Notes under the pieces: generated by a model | Database searches by the model: none | Told to the model about the DNA's origin: nothing | Seen by the model: only the letters and a program-made list of their open reading frames with translations | Translations under genes and position numbers: made by a program | Origin: UBA11740 sp049273695 | GTDB taxonomy: Bacteria; Acidobacteriota; Blastocatellia; Pyrinomonadales; Pyrinomonadaceae | Length of the DNA stretch: 64,000 nucleotides | Direction of reading: 5' to 3' | NCBI GenBank assembly: GCA_049273695.1 | Contig: JBASRE010000050.1 | Coordinates: forward strand, 65,512 to 129,511 | In this document: one piece after another, positions 9,109 through 16,962 of the stretch | How positions within the stretch are numbered: position 1 is the stretch's first letter | Layout: each line of letters begins with the position of its first letter

Positions 9109-9855
9109 TTGCCTGATTCAGTAACAACAACTCACGAGCACACTGCGCACCCCGCGTTGCAGCACCATTTCGAGAACATGGAGCAGCAGCGCGAGGCAGG
9201 CACGCTCGGCATGTGGGTGTTTCTGGTCACCGAGATAATGTTTTTCGGCGGCATGTTCCTGGCCTACACGCTTTATCGCTATAAGTATCCGGATGCATTC
9301 GCGGCGGCGAGCAATCACCTCGACATCAGGCTCGGGGCCGTCAACACGGCCGTGTTGATCGTCAGCAGCTTCACGATGGCCATGGCCGTCTTCAGCACGC
9401 AGATCGGCAAGCGGCGAAACACGATTATCTTTCTCGTCTTGACGCTCGTGCTGGGCGTGACGTTTCTCGGAATCAAAGCCGTCGAGTACAAGGCAAAGTA
9501 CGATGACCACCTGATTCCCGGTCAGTTGATTCCCGGCAATCCGTTTAATCCAGCGGTGGCGCAACACGGCGACACGGATCCGCACAAACTGCATCTGTCC
9601 CAGGGAACGTCGGTCAGGCATGTCGAGATGTTCTATTGGATTTATTTCATCATGACCGGCATGCACGCGCTGCACATGATTATCGGGGCCGGAATCCTGA
9701 TCGTCATTCTCATCATGGCCTGGCGCGGAAAATTTAGTCCCGAGTATCACGCACCGGTGGAGATCTTTGGGTTGTACTGGCACTTTGTCGATATCATTTG
9801 GATCTTTCTGTTCCCGTTGCTGTACCTGCTGGGACGGCACTTGGGAGGACACTAG
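9109..9855 (+). CDS. coxC: Cytochrome c oxidase subunit III
   Basis: This 248-residue membrane protein belongs to the CoxC/CyoC family. Helix-rich stretches include GTLGMWVFLVTEIMFFGGMF (residues 32-51), and the C-terminal HFVDIIWIFLFPLLYLLGRH is diagnostic. The start is TTG 9109, preceded by AGGA with good spacing. The next ATG, at 9178, would remove a conserved soluble N-terminus. The subunit stabilises subunit I and proton uptake. A charged insert near residues 125-170 (PHKLHLSQGTSVRH) is common in the longer caa3 forms. Confidence 0.93.
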   Translation: MPDSVTTTHEHTAHPALQHHFENMEQQREAGTLGMWVFLVTEIMFFGGMFLAYTLYRYKYPDAFAAASNHLDIRLGAVNTAVLIVSSFTMAMAVFSTQIGKRRNTIIFLVLTLVLGVTFLGIKAVEYKAKYDDHLIPGQLIPGNPFNPAVAQHGDTDPHKLHLSQGTSVRHVEMFYWIYFIMTGMHALHMIIGAGILIVILIMAWRGKFSPEYHAPVEIFGLYWHFVDIIWIFLFPLLYLLGRHLGGH

Positions 9856-9930
9856 GAATTGCGAATTTCGGATTGCGAATTTCGAATTCCGGATTGCTGA
9901 TTTGGCTGACATCTGATCTCTGACGTCTGT
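9856..9930. repeat. Heptad-word array between coxC and coxD
   Basis: Near-tandem 7-mers GGATTGC, GAATTTC, GGATTGC, GAATTTC, GAATTCC, GGATTGC run directly from the coxC stop, followed by TCTGA/GACGTCTG words. No second arm is visible here. Confidence 0.55.
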
Positions 9931-9933
9931 TTT

Positions 9934-10236
9934 ATGAGCGAACATATAGTTTATCCGCGGGTCTACATCGGAATCTTTCTGATCCTTTTGGTCGGCACCG
10001 TGATTACGGTGCTTGCCGCATTCCAGGATTTTCCGGGACCATTGAACGCCATCGTGGCGCTGACGATCGCGACCGTCAAAGCGACGTTCGTCGTGCTCTA
10101 CTTCATGCACGTGCGCTACAGTGGTCGACTGATTTGGCTGGTGATTGCCGCGGCGCTGTTCTGGCTGGGAATTATGTTCGCGCTGACGATTAGCGATTAT
10201 TCGTCGCGTGATTGGCTGCCGATTACGACTTCGTAA
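9934..10236 (+). CDS. coxD: Cytochrome c oxidase subunit IV, prokaryotic type
   Basis: A 100-residue protein with three hydrophobic segments (about residues 11-28, 37-60 and 67-88), including VALTIATVKATFVVLYFMHVRYS, which carries the Lys and the MHV motif of bacterial COX4 (CyoD-like) subunits. It is the last gene of the respiratory cluster and a small stabilising subunit of the oxidase. The start ATG 9934 follows the heptad array. Transcription of the cluster probably ends here, since the next two genes are on the other strand. Confidence 0.85.
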   Translation: MSEHIVYPRVYIGIFLILLVGTVITVLAAFQDFPGPLNAIVALTIATVKATFVVLYFMHVRYSGRLIWLVIAAALFWLGIMFALTISDYSSRDWLPITTS

Positions 10237-10249
10237 GCTGCTTGGTGAG

Positions 10250-10603
10250 CTACTGCGCCGCCAGGATCAATTCTTTCTCTCGCACATCAATCACACTGTG
10301 ACAATGCGGACACTTCAGGCGGAGCGTTGCGTCTGAAGTTCGGATGGGCGCACTACAGTTCGGACAAGGAGCGTTAATTTCATTTGTCTTGAACAAGTCG
10401 CGCATCATGAAGACGGGAAGTACGAGGCCCGCGATCAGCAGAGGTATTCCGAAGATCAAGCCGATCCTCGTGCCGTCACTCAATGTCAGGCTAATGACCA
10501 GGCCGGCGATGAAGAGGATCAATCCGACTGCGATACTGAATGAAAAACCGTAGGCGCTGTCGAATGTTTTTGCCGGCTTACGCTCGCTGGTTTCTTCCGC
10601 CAT
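10250..10603 (-). CDS. Two-helix membrane protein with C-terminal zinc ribbon
   Basis: This 117-residue protein has a polar N-terminus, two transmembrane helices (about residues 19-40 and 46-66) and a cytoplasmic zinc ribbon. The ribbon ligands are CPNC and CPHC, 20 residues apart (residues 80-101). The start ATG 10603 has GGGGAGAG upstream. Similar small proteins are common but have no established role. The gene converges with coxD, leaving only 13 bp between them. Function unknown. Confidence 0.75.
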   Translation of the reverse strand: MAEETSERKPAKTFDSAYGFSFSIAVGLILFIAGLVISLTLSDGTRIGLIFGIPLLIAGLVLPVFMMRDLFKTNEINAPCPNCSAPIRTSDATLRLKCPHCHSVIDVREKELILAAQ

Positions 10604-10670
10604 GTTCGCTCTCCCCGTTTGGCAGGACTTTTACTCGACGCACTCGTTGATTGTCAATTGAATCAGAGGG

Positions 10671-10724
10671 TACGCACGCCTTTGGCGTGCTTATCACATA
10701 GCGCGCGGGACGCACGCGTACCGT
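10671..10724. repeat. GGTACGC palindrome, second copy
   Basis: GGGTACGCACGCC-TTT-GGCGTGC and GACGCACGCGTACC form an outer inverted pair with an inner hairpin. It is the same type as 7299-7350 and lies between two minus-strand genes, where it could act as a transcript-end hairpin. Confidence 0.65.
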
Positions 10725-10725
10725 G

Positions 10726-11463
10726 CTACAAAACGTGGGCCGGCTGCGCCGCGTTCTCAGGCTCGTAATAGAGAATGCGGTTGCAGTTGTCGCACGTGAT
10801 CACTTCATTGCCGCGTCGCACATCGGCCATGATCTGGGGACGCAGAGCCATGTAACACGCCGTGCAAGCGCCATTGTGCGCCCGCGCCACGGCCACGCCG
10901 TCTCTGATGCGCATGCTGATGCGGTTGAAGAGTGCGGCCATCGGCTTTGGAAGTTCCTTCAGCAGCCGCTCGCGTTCGGCGCGCGCTTCTTCCAACTCTT
11001 TCTCTTGCCGCTTTACCTGTTCGTCAAATTCGGCGAAGCGCGCCTGCATGTCTTCGCGCAGCTTTTCGACTTCCGGCGCCCGTTCCTTCAATTCTTTCTC
11101 GGCTGACTCGAAACCTTCCATTTGTTCGAGCACCTGCGTCTCAAACGCGGAAATCTGTTTGCGCGCGGCGTCGGCTTCGCGAATCGCGGCCGTGTACTCG
11201 TCAGGCTTCTTGGCGGCCATCAGATTCCGGTCGGCACGTTCGGCGCGCTGCTTCTGTTCGAAGATTTCCTTTTCCACTCGCGCCCGCTCGTGAAACGCTG
11301 CTTCTTTCTTCTGTTCGAGGGCGCGAATTTCAAAAGCGCGCTGATCGAACTCTCTTTCGATCTCGGCGCGCCTTTCAGGAATGCTTTCGATGTCAGTTTG
11401 TAGTGTTCTTATATTTGTATCAGTCTTCTGTAGTGCGATTAATTGCGCTAATTCCGCCTTCAA
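10726..11463 (-). CDS. Coiled-coil protein with C4-type zinc ribbon (CT398-like)
   Basis: The first 185 residues of this 245-residue protein are a long antiparallel coiled coil rich in Glu, Arg and Lys. The C-terminus is a zinc ribbon with ligands in ACTACYMAL and ITCDNCNRILYY. This is the layout of the CT398/HP0958-like family (zf-RING_7, DUF164). HP0958 is known to bind RNA or RpoN in Helicobacter, and the role elsewhere is unknown. The start is TTG 11463, with AGGAG about ten bases upstream. The protein is predicted to be cytoplasmic. Confidence 0.85.
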   Translation of the reverse strand: MKAELAQLIALQKTDTNIRTLQTDIESIPERRAEIEREFDQRAFEIRALEQKKEAAFHERARVEKEIFEQKQRAERADRNLMAAKKPDEYTAAIREADAARKQISAFETQVLEQMEGFESAEKELKERAPEVEKLREDMQARFAEFDEQVKRQEKELEEARAERERLLKELPKPMAALFNRISMRIRDGVAVARAHNGACTACYMALRPQIMADVRRGNEVITCDNCNRILYYEPENAAQPAHVL

Positions 11464-11630
11464 TTTTTATCGGCTCCTCTTGAAATGCGTTTTGTAAACG
11501 GTGACATTCATTGAGCCAATAATCACACAGGGTGAGGCACGTGCGCAAGGAGGGCGGTCAGGGTGGCTGTTGCCAGCCGCAACTGACCGCCATATACTGC
11601 CCCAGTTTTCGTGCAGTGAGGTTTTGGCAG

Positions 11631-12488
11631 ATGAAAATCTACAATGTTATCGGCTACTCGCTGATCGCTCTTCACGTGACGAGTGCCGGGCTCGCGGCGC
11701 CTAACCACTGGGGCTTCATGGTGGGCGCAATCGTGGGCTTGGCGTATCTAATCTTCATCTGGTTTCTCGGCGGTCTGTACCTTTCCGACGTAATCCATAT
11801 GGGAATTGCGCACAAGACCCTCGATTACAAGCCGTGGTTCATCAAGACAGTCGTGATCGTTCACAGTCTTCTGGGGATTTATATCAACCCCATCACCTGG
11901 GTGAATCGCCATCGTCATCACCACGCCTTTTCGGACCATGATGGCGACCCAAACAAACTACACGATGATGGCTTTTGGCGAACTTTGTACCTCTGCATCT
12001 TTCCGTACAAGTGCAAATCAGATCTCGCCAAGGATCCGATTTTCAAGACTTGGCCGCTTCGCCTAACCTCAGCGCCCTATTTCGGTGTGGTGTCCCAATT
12101 GACGAGTTTCGCCTTGCTGTTTCTGCTGACGCGAAGCTGGATTTACTCCGGCGTGCTGTGGGCAAGCGTCAGGCTGTTTGGATTGTGGATAAACCTAATA
12201 CAGAACTACTGGACTCACGATCGACGATTTGGAACTCGGCGGTACGATGACGATCGCGATAACGCAATGAATCTCGGTGAGTTCCTTCCGGTGACGGCTT
12301 CGTTTAGCGCGAGTCTGCAGAACAACCACCATCACTTCCCACACTTCTTGAGAACGAGTCACACCGACGATGAGTATGATTTCGGTCTGCTAACCGTGCG
12401 GTTCCTGAAGTCAATGCGTTTGGTAAAACCGACGGCGTCAGGAGCGCAACGGCCGGACGGACTTCAGTTGAATGAGATCGGACTTTAA
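11631..12488 (+). CDS. Fatty-acid desaturase, acyl-CoA delta-9 type
   Basis: A 285-residue membrane-bound di-iron desaturase. Three histidine boxes are visible: HMGIAH (near residue 49), HRHHH (near 91) and NNHHHFPH (near 227). Hydrophobic pairs around residues 5-45 and 140-190 form the usual four-helix anchor. The enzyme introduces a cis double bond into acyl chains and adjusts membrane fluidity. ATG 11631 is preferred over the in-frame start at 11532, since the upstream stretch is Gly/Gln-rich and not family-like, and GAGG stands upstream of 11631. It is a single gene with opposite-strand neighbours on both sides. Confidence 0.88.
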   Translation: MKIYNVIGYSLIALHVTSAGLAAPNHWGFMVGAIVGLAYLIFIWFLGGLYLSDVIHMGIAHKTLDYKPWFIKTVVIVHSLLGIYINPITWVNRHRHHHAFSDHDGDPNKLHDDGFWRTLYLCIFPYKCKSDLAKDPIFKTWPLRLTSAPYFGVVSQLTSFALLFLLTRSWIYSGVLWASVRLFGLWINLIQNYWTHDRRFGTRRYDDDRDNAMNLGEFLPVTASFSASLQNNHHHFPHFLRTSHTDDEYDFGLLTVRFLKSMRLVKPTASGAQRPDGLQLNEIGL

Positions 12489-12505
12489 AGATCCTGACAG
12501 GAACT

Positions 12506-13909
12506 TCAGTTGGCGGCCACGGCCTTCGCGGCATTTATCCGGCCGCCGGTGGCGACTTTGCCTCGCAAAGACGGCAACGGATCGACCGAGTTAAGCAGCC
12601 GCGCACGCAATTCACCGATGGAAATGGCGGGATTGGCGGCGAGGATGAGCGCGGCCACGCCGGACACGAACGGCGTTGCCATTGAAGTGCCCTGCTTCTC
12701 CTGGTAACCGTGCTCGAGCCAGGTGCTGACGATTTGCTGACCGGGCGCGGCGATATCGACGCTGGTCGCGCCAAAGTTTGAAAAGGTCGTCAGCTCATCA
12801 TTCCGATTCAAAGCAGCGACGCTAATCACGTTGTTCAGATCATAGCTGCCGGGATAGTGCGGCTTGGCGTCGTTGTCAGAGCTCGCGTTGCCGGCCGCCG
12901 CGACAATCAGGATGCCTTCTTCGCCGGCCCTGCGAATCACGTCTTCCAACGCGCGTGACTTGGCCATCGTGCCCCAGCTCGAAGAGATGACGCGCACGTT
13001 TACGCCGGCGCGCTTCCGATTGATCACGTAGTTGATCGCTTCGATGGCGTCGCGCACCGTGGCTACGCCTTCGGCGTCCATGAATTTCAGCGGCATGATC
13101 TTGACCGTCCAGTTCACGCCCGCGACACCGATTTCGTTACCACCTTCAGCACCGATAATGCCGGCGCAATGTGTGCCGTGACCGTTGTCGTCCATCGGAT
13201 CGCCCGTGTCTTCCAACAGGTTCAATCCATTGACGTCATCGATCGGCCCGTCGGGCGTCAGGTCTTCGTCCTGATACGCGATGATGATTCCTGGCCGGCG
13301 CCAAATGTTTCTCGCCAGATCGGGATGCGTGTAATCAACTCCGCTGTCGAGCAGGGCAACGACCACTTCGCCGCTACCTTTGGTCGTCGCCCAGGCCTGC
13401 ATTGCGCTGATGTCCGCGCCCGACTTGCCGCCGTCCTGGCCGTGATTGAACAGTCCCCATTGCTTGTAAAAGAGTTCGTCATTCGCGTGGACGTGGTTGC
13501 CAGCGCCTTCGTGATCGAGCTTGATCTCGATGTTCGGTTCGGCGTACTCGACTTCCGCGAGCATTCGATACTGCGCCACCACTTCGTCGGCGCTGCGATT
13601 GTCTTCGTCTTCAATTACTGAGAGGCCTTCGACTGCCTCAATCCGATCTTCCACGTCGTCATTCATGCGCGTGGTAATAGTTTCAATCGCCTGTCGCGTG
13701 ATGCCGGGCTTAAAGCGGACGAGGATCTCAGTCCTCAGCGAACCTGCTTCATCCTCATCACCATCGCTCGCAGCGTCCAGCGGCCGTGACGTGTCGGACG
13801 CGGTTCGCGCCGGACGGTTCTTACTCCATTTGTGCAATTGACCAGCGAACGCGGCGATCAGAATTAGCGCTGCGGCGATTGAGATGTTGAGCCAGAGATT
13901 ACGTGACAT
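12506..13909 (-). CDS. Membrane-anchored subtilisin-like serine protease (S8)
   Basis: This 467-residue protein has an N-terminal transmembrane or signal helix (residues 7-25), a charged linker and a fervidolysin-like propeptide (EILVRFKPGITRQA, near 62). The catalytic domain shows the triad in ALLDSGVDYTHPDL (Asp), GHGTHCAGII (His) and GTSMATPFVSG (Ser), plus the oxyanion-hole region AAGNASSD. The protein is extracytoplasmic. The end of the domain is normal and no extra C-terminal domain is present. It is likely a housekeeping or nutritional secreted protease. The short gene just upstream on the same strand may share its transcript. Confidence 0.92.
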   Translation of the reverse strand: MSRNLWLNISIAAALILIAAFAGQLHKWSKNRPARTASDTSRPLDAASDGDEDEAGSLRTEILVRFKPGITRQAIETITTRMNDDVEDRIEAVEGLSVIEDEDNRSADEVVAQYRMLAEVEYAEPNIEIKLDHEGAGNHVHANDELFYKQWGLFNHGQDGGKSGADISAMQAWATTKGSGEVVVALLDSGVDYTHPDLARNIWRRPGIIIAYQDEDLTPDGPIDDVNGLNLLEDTGDPMDDNGHGTHCAGIIGAEGGNEIGVAGVNWTVKIMPLKFMDAEGVATVRDAIEAINYVINRKRAGVNVRVISSSWGTMAKSRALEDVIRRAGEEGILIVAAAGNASSDNDAKPHYPGSYDLNNVISVAALNRNDELTTFSNFGATSVDIAAPGQQIVSTWLEHGYQEKQGTSMATPFVSGVAALILAANPAISIGELRARLLNSVDPLPSLRGKVATGGRINAAKAVAAN

Positions 13910-13927
13910 AAATCATTGCGCGCGTAT

Positions 13928-14203
13928 TCAAACGCGATAGTTCTGCCCTTTGAAGTTTACCAAACGCAACTGCCGCTCAGTTGCACGATATTCGTAAGTC
14001 TGGCCGCCGGCCTGCAAATGAATTCGCCAGCCGGGCGTAATCACCTGCGCGCTCATCTCGTCTTCTAAGGGGGCACCGAGTGAAGCATCCGGAAAATCGG
14101 CTTGTTTTATTCCCACCGTGGTGAGGGCGCTTTCGCTCACATCAAGCCGTTCCGCCAAATCCTGGCGCGCCTTGCTGATAATCTGATTTTCGATTGCTGC
14201 CAT
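13928..14203 (-). CDS. Small hypothetical protein
   Basis: ATG 14203 gives 91 residues. The longer frame starts at TTG 14341, but its first 25 residues are the REP-like palindrome at 14267-14333, so the upstream part is probably not native. The protein has an acidic helix (ENQIISKARQDLAERLDV) followed by a beta-rich part with GWRIHLQAGGQTYEYRAT. This resembles small secreted or periplasmic proteins of the kind that follow proteases, but no family is certain. It lies just upstream of the subtilase on the same strand. Confidence 0.6.
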   Translation of the reverse strand: MAAIENQIISKARQDLAERLDVSESALTTVGIKQADFPDASLGAPLEDEMSAQVITPGWRIHLQAGGQTYEYRATERQLRLVNFKGQNYRV

Positions 14204-14266
14204 TCCGACCTGCCACTCTAAACGATTTCCGATTGCTTTCAGTTCCGAGGCGTTTGTTCGTTGATC

Positions 14267-14333
14267 GTTTAGAGGCGGGCTACCGCCCGCCAATGCAATG
14301 TAGAAAACGGCGGGCAGTAGCCCGCCTCTAAAC
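14267..14333. repeat. TTTAGAG...CTCTAAA REP-like palindrome, copy 3
   Basis: GTTTAGAGGCGGGCTACCGCCCGCC, about 17 bp, then GGCGGGCAGTAGCCCGCCTCTAAAC. It lies between rsmE and the small hypothetical gene, 11 bp after the rsmE stop (on the minus strand), and may form the end of the rsmE transcript. Confidence 0.8.
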
Positions 14334-14344
14334 AATCCCAAAAT

Positions 14345-15100
14345 TTAGACCAGGTCTCCGAACCGATGCTGGATCAAAGTCGCGGCCACAATTGCCGCCG
14401 TTTCCGCGCGCAACGTGCGCCCGCCGAGAGTTACAAGCTGCCATTCGTGCTTGCGTGCCTGACTTATCTCGTCGTCGGTCCACCCACCTTCCGAACCGAC
14501 CATTGCGATGACACTCTTAAAGTTTGGTTTACTTTCAAACGCGGCCTCCAACGATCCGCCGTCACGCTCGGTAAACATCACCCCCAGGTGAACATCGGTA
14601 ATCGATCGGAAAAATTCGTCGAGATTGGTGGGCCCGTTTACCAGCGTCAGACGCGCCCGTCCACACTGTTTAGCTGATTCAAGCGCGATGCGCTGCCAGC
14701 GCTCGACTCTGCGCGCTGCGTCCTGAGGTTCGCGAATCCGAACATCCGCGCGCGTTGTGATAAGGGGTACCAAGCTCGTCACGCCGAGTTCGGTGGCCTT
14801 CTGTACGACGAGATCAAACTTCTCGCCTTTGAGTAAAGCCACCGCCAGGGTGAGATCGAGCGGCGACTCAGGCTTGGCTGCTTCGGTTTCCTCGGCGACG
14901 GTCAGCGTCATCGAGCGTGGGCCGATGTCCGCGATGACGCAACGATATTCGCGCCCCTCACCGTCGAACACGAAGACCTCATCATCGCGGCCGAGGCGCA
15001 GCACGTCACGCGCATGTCGCGCTTCATCGTCACTAAGCGTAATTGTGTCGCTGTCGGCAGCAAAGGCGATTCGCGGTGCGTAGAACCTTCGTCGAGTCAT
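14345..15100 (-). CDS. rsmE: 16S rRNA m3U1498 methyltransferase
   Basis: This 251-residue SPOUT methyltransferase has an N-terminal PUA-like domain (residues 1-70, with DEARHARDVLRLGRDDEV) and a C-terminal trefoil-knot domain. The SAM-binding knot is seen in MVGSEGGWTDDEI and LGGRTLRAETAAI. It methylates N3 of U1498 in 16S rRNA. The gene follows prmA by 36 bp in an apparent FAH-era-prmA-rsmE operon, and a prmA-rsmE pairing is common. A short CCCTCTCC hairpin lies between the two genes. Length is standard. Confidence 0.93.
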   Translation of the reverse strand: MTRRRFYAPRIAFAADSDTITLSDDEARHARDVLRLGRDDEVFVFDGEGREYRCVIADIGPRSMTLTVAEETEAAKPESPLDLTLAVALLKGEKFDLVVQKATELGVTSLVPLITTRADVRIREPQDAARRVERWQRIALESAKQCGRARLTLVNGPTNLDEFFRSITDVHLGVMFTERDGGSLEAAFESKPNFKSVIAMVGSEGGWTDDEISQARKHEWQLVTLGGRTLRAETAAIVAATLIQHRFGDLV

Positions 15101-15136
15101 TTTTCTCTTGCTCCCTCTCCCTTTGGGAGAGGGAAA

Positions 15137-16078
15137 TCAAATCACCAGTGCGAGCCACTCGTTGTCCTGCATGATTTCATTTACCGTCGCGGCCTGCTCC
15201 AAAAGCCGCGCGTGCACCATCTCGAACTGCGTCTCAAGAATTCCCGATAACACTAAGCGACCGCAGGTCACCCCGAGAAGCGACGGCAGCAACTCGACGA
15301 TCACCGGCGCCGTGAGATTCGCGCAAACCAGATCCGCTGAAGGCGTCCCCTCATCAATCGTGCCGACGCGGAAATCGACGTGTTCCGCCACCTGATTCAA
15401 ATCGGCGTTTTCCTTTGCGATCGCGATTGCGTCGGCATCGGTGTCACAGCCAATAATGCTCTCATGCGCCGCTAGTTTCGCGGCCGCGATCGCCAGAATT
15501 CCCGTGCCCGTTCCGACGTCGAGGAAGCTTCCGCCGGCGTAGTACTTCTCGATCGCTTTCAAGCAGAGTCGCGTTGTTTCGTGGGTGCCGGTGCCGAACG
15601 CCATGCCGGGATTGATGATGATTATGTCAGTACCGGGCGCGGACCGGGGTCCCCACGCGGGCAGCCCGCGTGGGGTGGTGGTAGCGACCGGATCCGTGAT
15701 TGCGGACGGGTCACACGATCCCGTCGCTACCGCTCCGGGTACTGACACGAACCACGGCGGCGCGATGATGAATCGACCTACCTGAACGGGCCGCCAATGC
15801 TTCTTCCATTCAGCTAACCAGTCTTGATCGGCGATCGCGCGCGTTTGAAATTCAAGTAATGCCGCCTTGTCGAAGCCGTAGATTTGTAAAGCTTCAAGCA
15901 CGCTCTCATGCGCGGTCTTGCTGGCCTCAGGACTATCAAAGTACGCCGCGATGTTCACCCTGCCGTTCGCCTCGTCCGTCGTTTCGGTTCCAATGGCGCC
16001 GGCTTCCATCAGGCCGTACTCGGCCGCCTCGCGAGCATCGCCGATGACTAACGCATCGATGACCTGCCAGGTCTTCAT
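15137..16078 (-). CDS. prmA: Ribosomal protein L11 methyltransferase with an in-frame repeat insertion
   Basis: The SAM-binding motif LDVGTGTGILAIAAA and the post-I motif NLTAPVIVELLPSL identify PrmA, which trimethylates ribosomal protein L11. ATG 16078 overlaps the era stop as ATGA, which fixes the start at 313 residues. Between IIAPPWFV and DIIIINPGMAFGTGTH, where the family normally has a short loop, about 40 extra residues rich in Pro, Ala and Gly are encoded by the palindromic element 15626-15746. The frame stays open and all catalytic motifs are intact. The insertion falls in the linker just before the catalytic core. The enzyme probably still works. Confidence 0.92.
   Translation of the reverse strand: MKTWQVIDALVIGDAREAAEYGLMEAGAIGTETTDEANGRVNIAAYFDSPEASKTAHESVLEALQIYGFDKAALLEFQTRAIADQDWLAEWKKHWRPVQVGRFIIAPPWFVSVPGAVATGSCDPSAITDPVATTTPRGLPAWGPRSAPGTDIIIINPGMAFGTGTHETTRLCLKAIEKYYAGGSFLDVGTGTGILAIAAAKLAAHESIIGCDTDADAIAIAKENADLNQVAEHVDFRVGTIDEGTPSADLVCANLTAPVIVELLPSLLGVTCGRLVLSGILETQFEMVHARLLEQAATVNEIMQDNEWLALVI
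15626..15746. repeat. GTCAGTACCGG palindromic element inserted in prmA
   Basis: The outer arms GTCAGTACC...GGTACTGAC enclose a perfect CCCCACGCGGG-CAG-CCCGCGTGGGG hairpin (about 15651-15675) and paired GGTAGCGACCGG / CCGTCGCTACCGCTCC pieces. The same outer family occurs intergenically at 24971-25039 and in part at 20987-21014. Confidence 0.8.
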
Positions 16079-16962
16079 GCGATTCCCATTTCGTTCAGCA
16101 GCCGCTGTTTGTCGCGCCAATCCTCTTCGACCTTGACGAAGAGTTGGAGATGGCAGCGATGCCCAAGCATCTTCTCGATCTCCCCGCGCGCGCGCGTGCC
16201 GATTTGTTTCAGCCGCTGAGCGCCGCGGCCGATGATGATCTTTTTCTGTGAGTCACGTTCGACGAAAATCGTGCAATAAATCCGGGTGAAGTCTTCGCGT
16301 TCCTCCTCCCAACGTTCAGTCACAACCCCAGTGACGTAAGGAATCTCTTCGCCAGTCGTTTCGAGGATCTTTTCGCGGACGATCTCTGCCGCCAGTGCGC
16401 GCATCGATTGATCCGTGAACTCGTCGTCAGAGAAGATGGGCGCGCCTTCCGGCAAGTTCTCACTCATCTCGTGCAACAGTTGTTCGATCTGATCGCCTTT
16501 TAAGGCAGAGATTGGGACGATGGCTTTCCATTCGTGCTCATTCTGGTATAACTCGATCAGCGGTAACAGTTGTGACTTGTCCGCAAGCTTGTCGCTTTTG
16601 TTCAGCAGTAGAATCGCCGGCTTGCCCGACTGCTTTACCAGATCCAGCACGAACCGATCGCCGTTGCCCGTCGCCACCGACGCATCACGAATCAGACAAA
16701 CGACATCCACGCCGAGCAGCGCATCATGCACCGCAGACATCATGCGCCGGTTCAATTCGTATCCGGGTTTGTGCACGCCCGGAGTATCGACCAGGACAAT
16801 TTGGCCTTCGGGACGATTGACGATGCCGAGGATTTTGAAGCGAGTGGTTTGCGGCTTGTTCGAGACGGCCGCGATCTTTTCGCCGACCAGCCGATTGAGC
16901 AGCGTCGATTTGCCCGCGTTAGGCCGGCCGACGAGCGCGACGTAACCGGAACGGAAGTTCAT
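16075..16962 (-). CDS. era: GTPase Era
   Basis: This 295-residue essential GTPase binds the 3' end of 16S rRNA and acts in 30S maturation. G motifs are GRPNAGKST (residues 11-19), DTPGVHKPG (near 59) and NKSD (near 121). The C-terminal KH domain includes IIGRGAQRLKQIGTRARGEIE (near 245). The start ATG 16962 overlaps the stop of the upstream FAH-family gene as ATGA, and its own stop overlaps prmA in the same way, so translation is probably coupled along the operon. Length is standard. Confidence 0.95.
   Translation of the reverse strand: MNFRSGYVALVGRPNAGKSTLLNRLVGEKIAAVSNKPQTTRFKILGIVNRPEGQIVLVDTPGVHKPGYELNRRMMSAVHDALLGVDVVCLIRDASVATGNGDRFVLDLVKQSGKPAILLLNKSDKLADKSQLLPLIELYQNEHEWKAIVPISALKGDQIEQLLHEMSENLPEGAPIFSDDEFTDQSMRALAAEIVREKILETTGEEIPYVTGVVTERWEEEREDFTRIYCTIFVERDSQKKIIIGRGAQRLKQIGTRARGEIEKMLGHRCHLQLFVKVEEDWRDKQRLLNEMGIA

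Noticed and set aside
9118..10110. Minus-strand 330-residue frame across coxC and coxD
   Set aside because: Antisense to two recognised oxidase subunits and spanning their repeat-filled spacer. No motif is present.
14204..14341. N-terminal extension of the small protein (MGLFRGGLL...)
   Set aside because: It comes from the REP-like palindrome; ATG 14203 gives a cleaner start.
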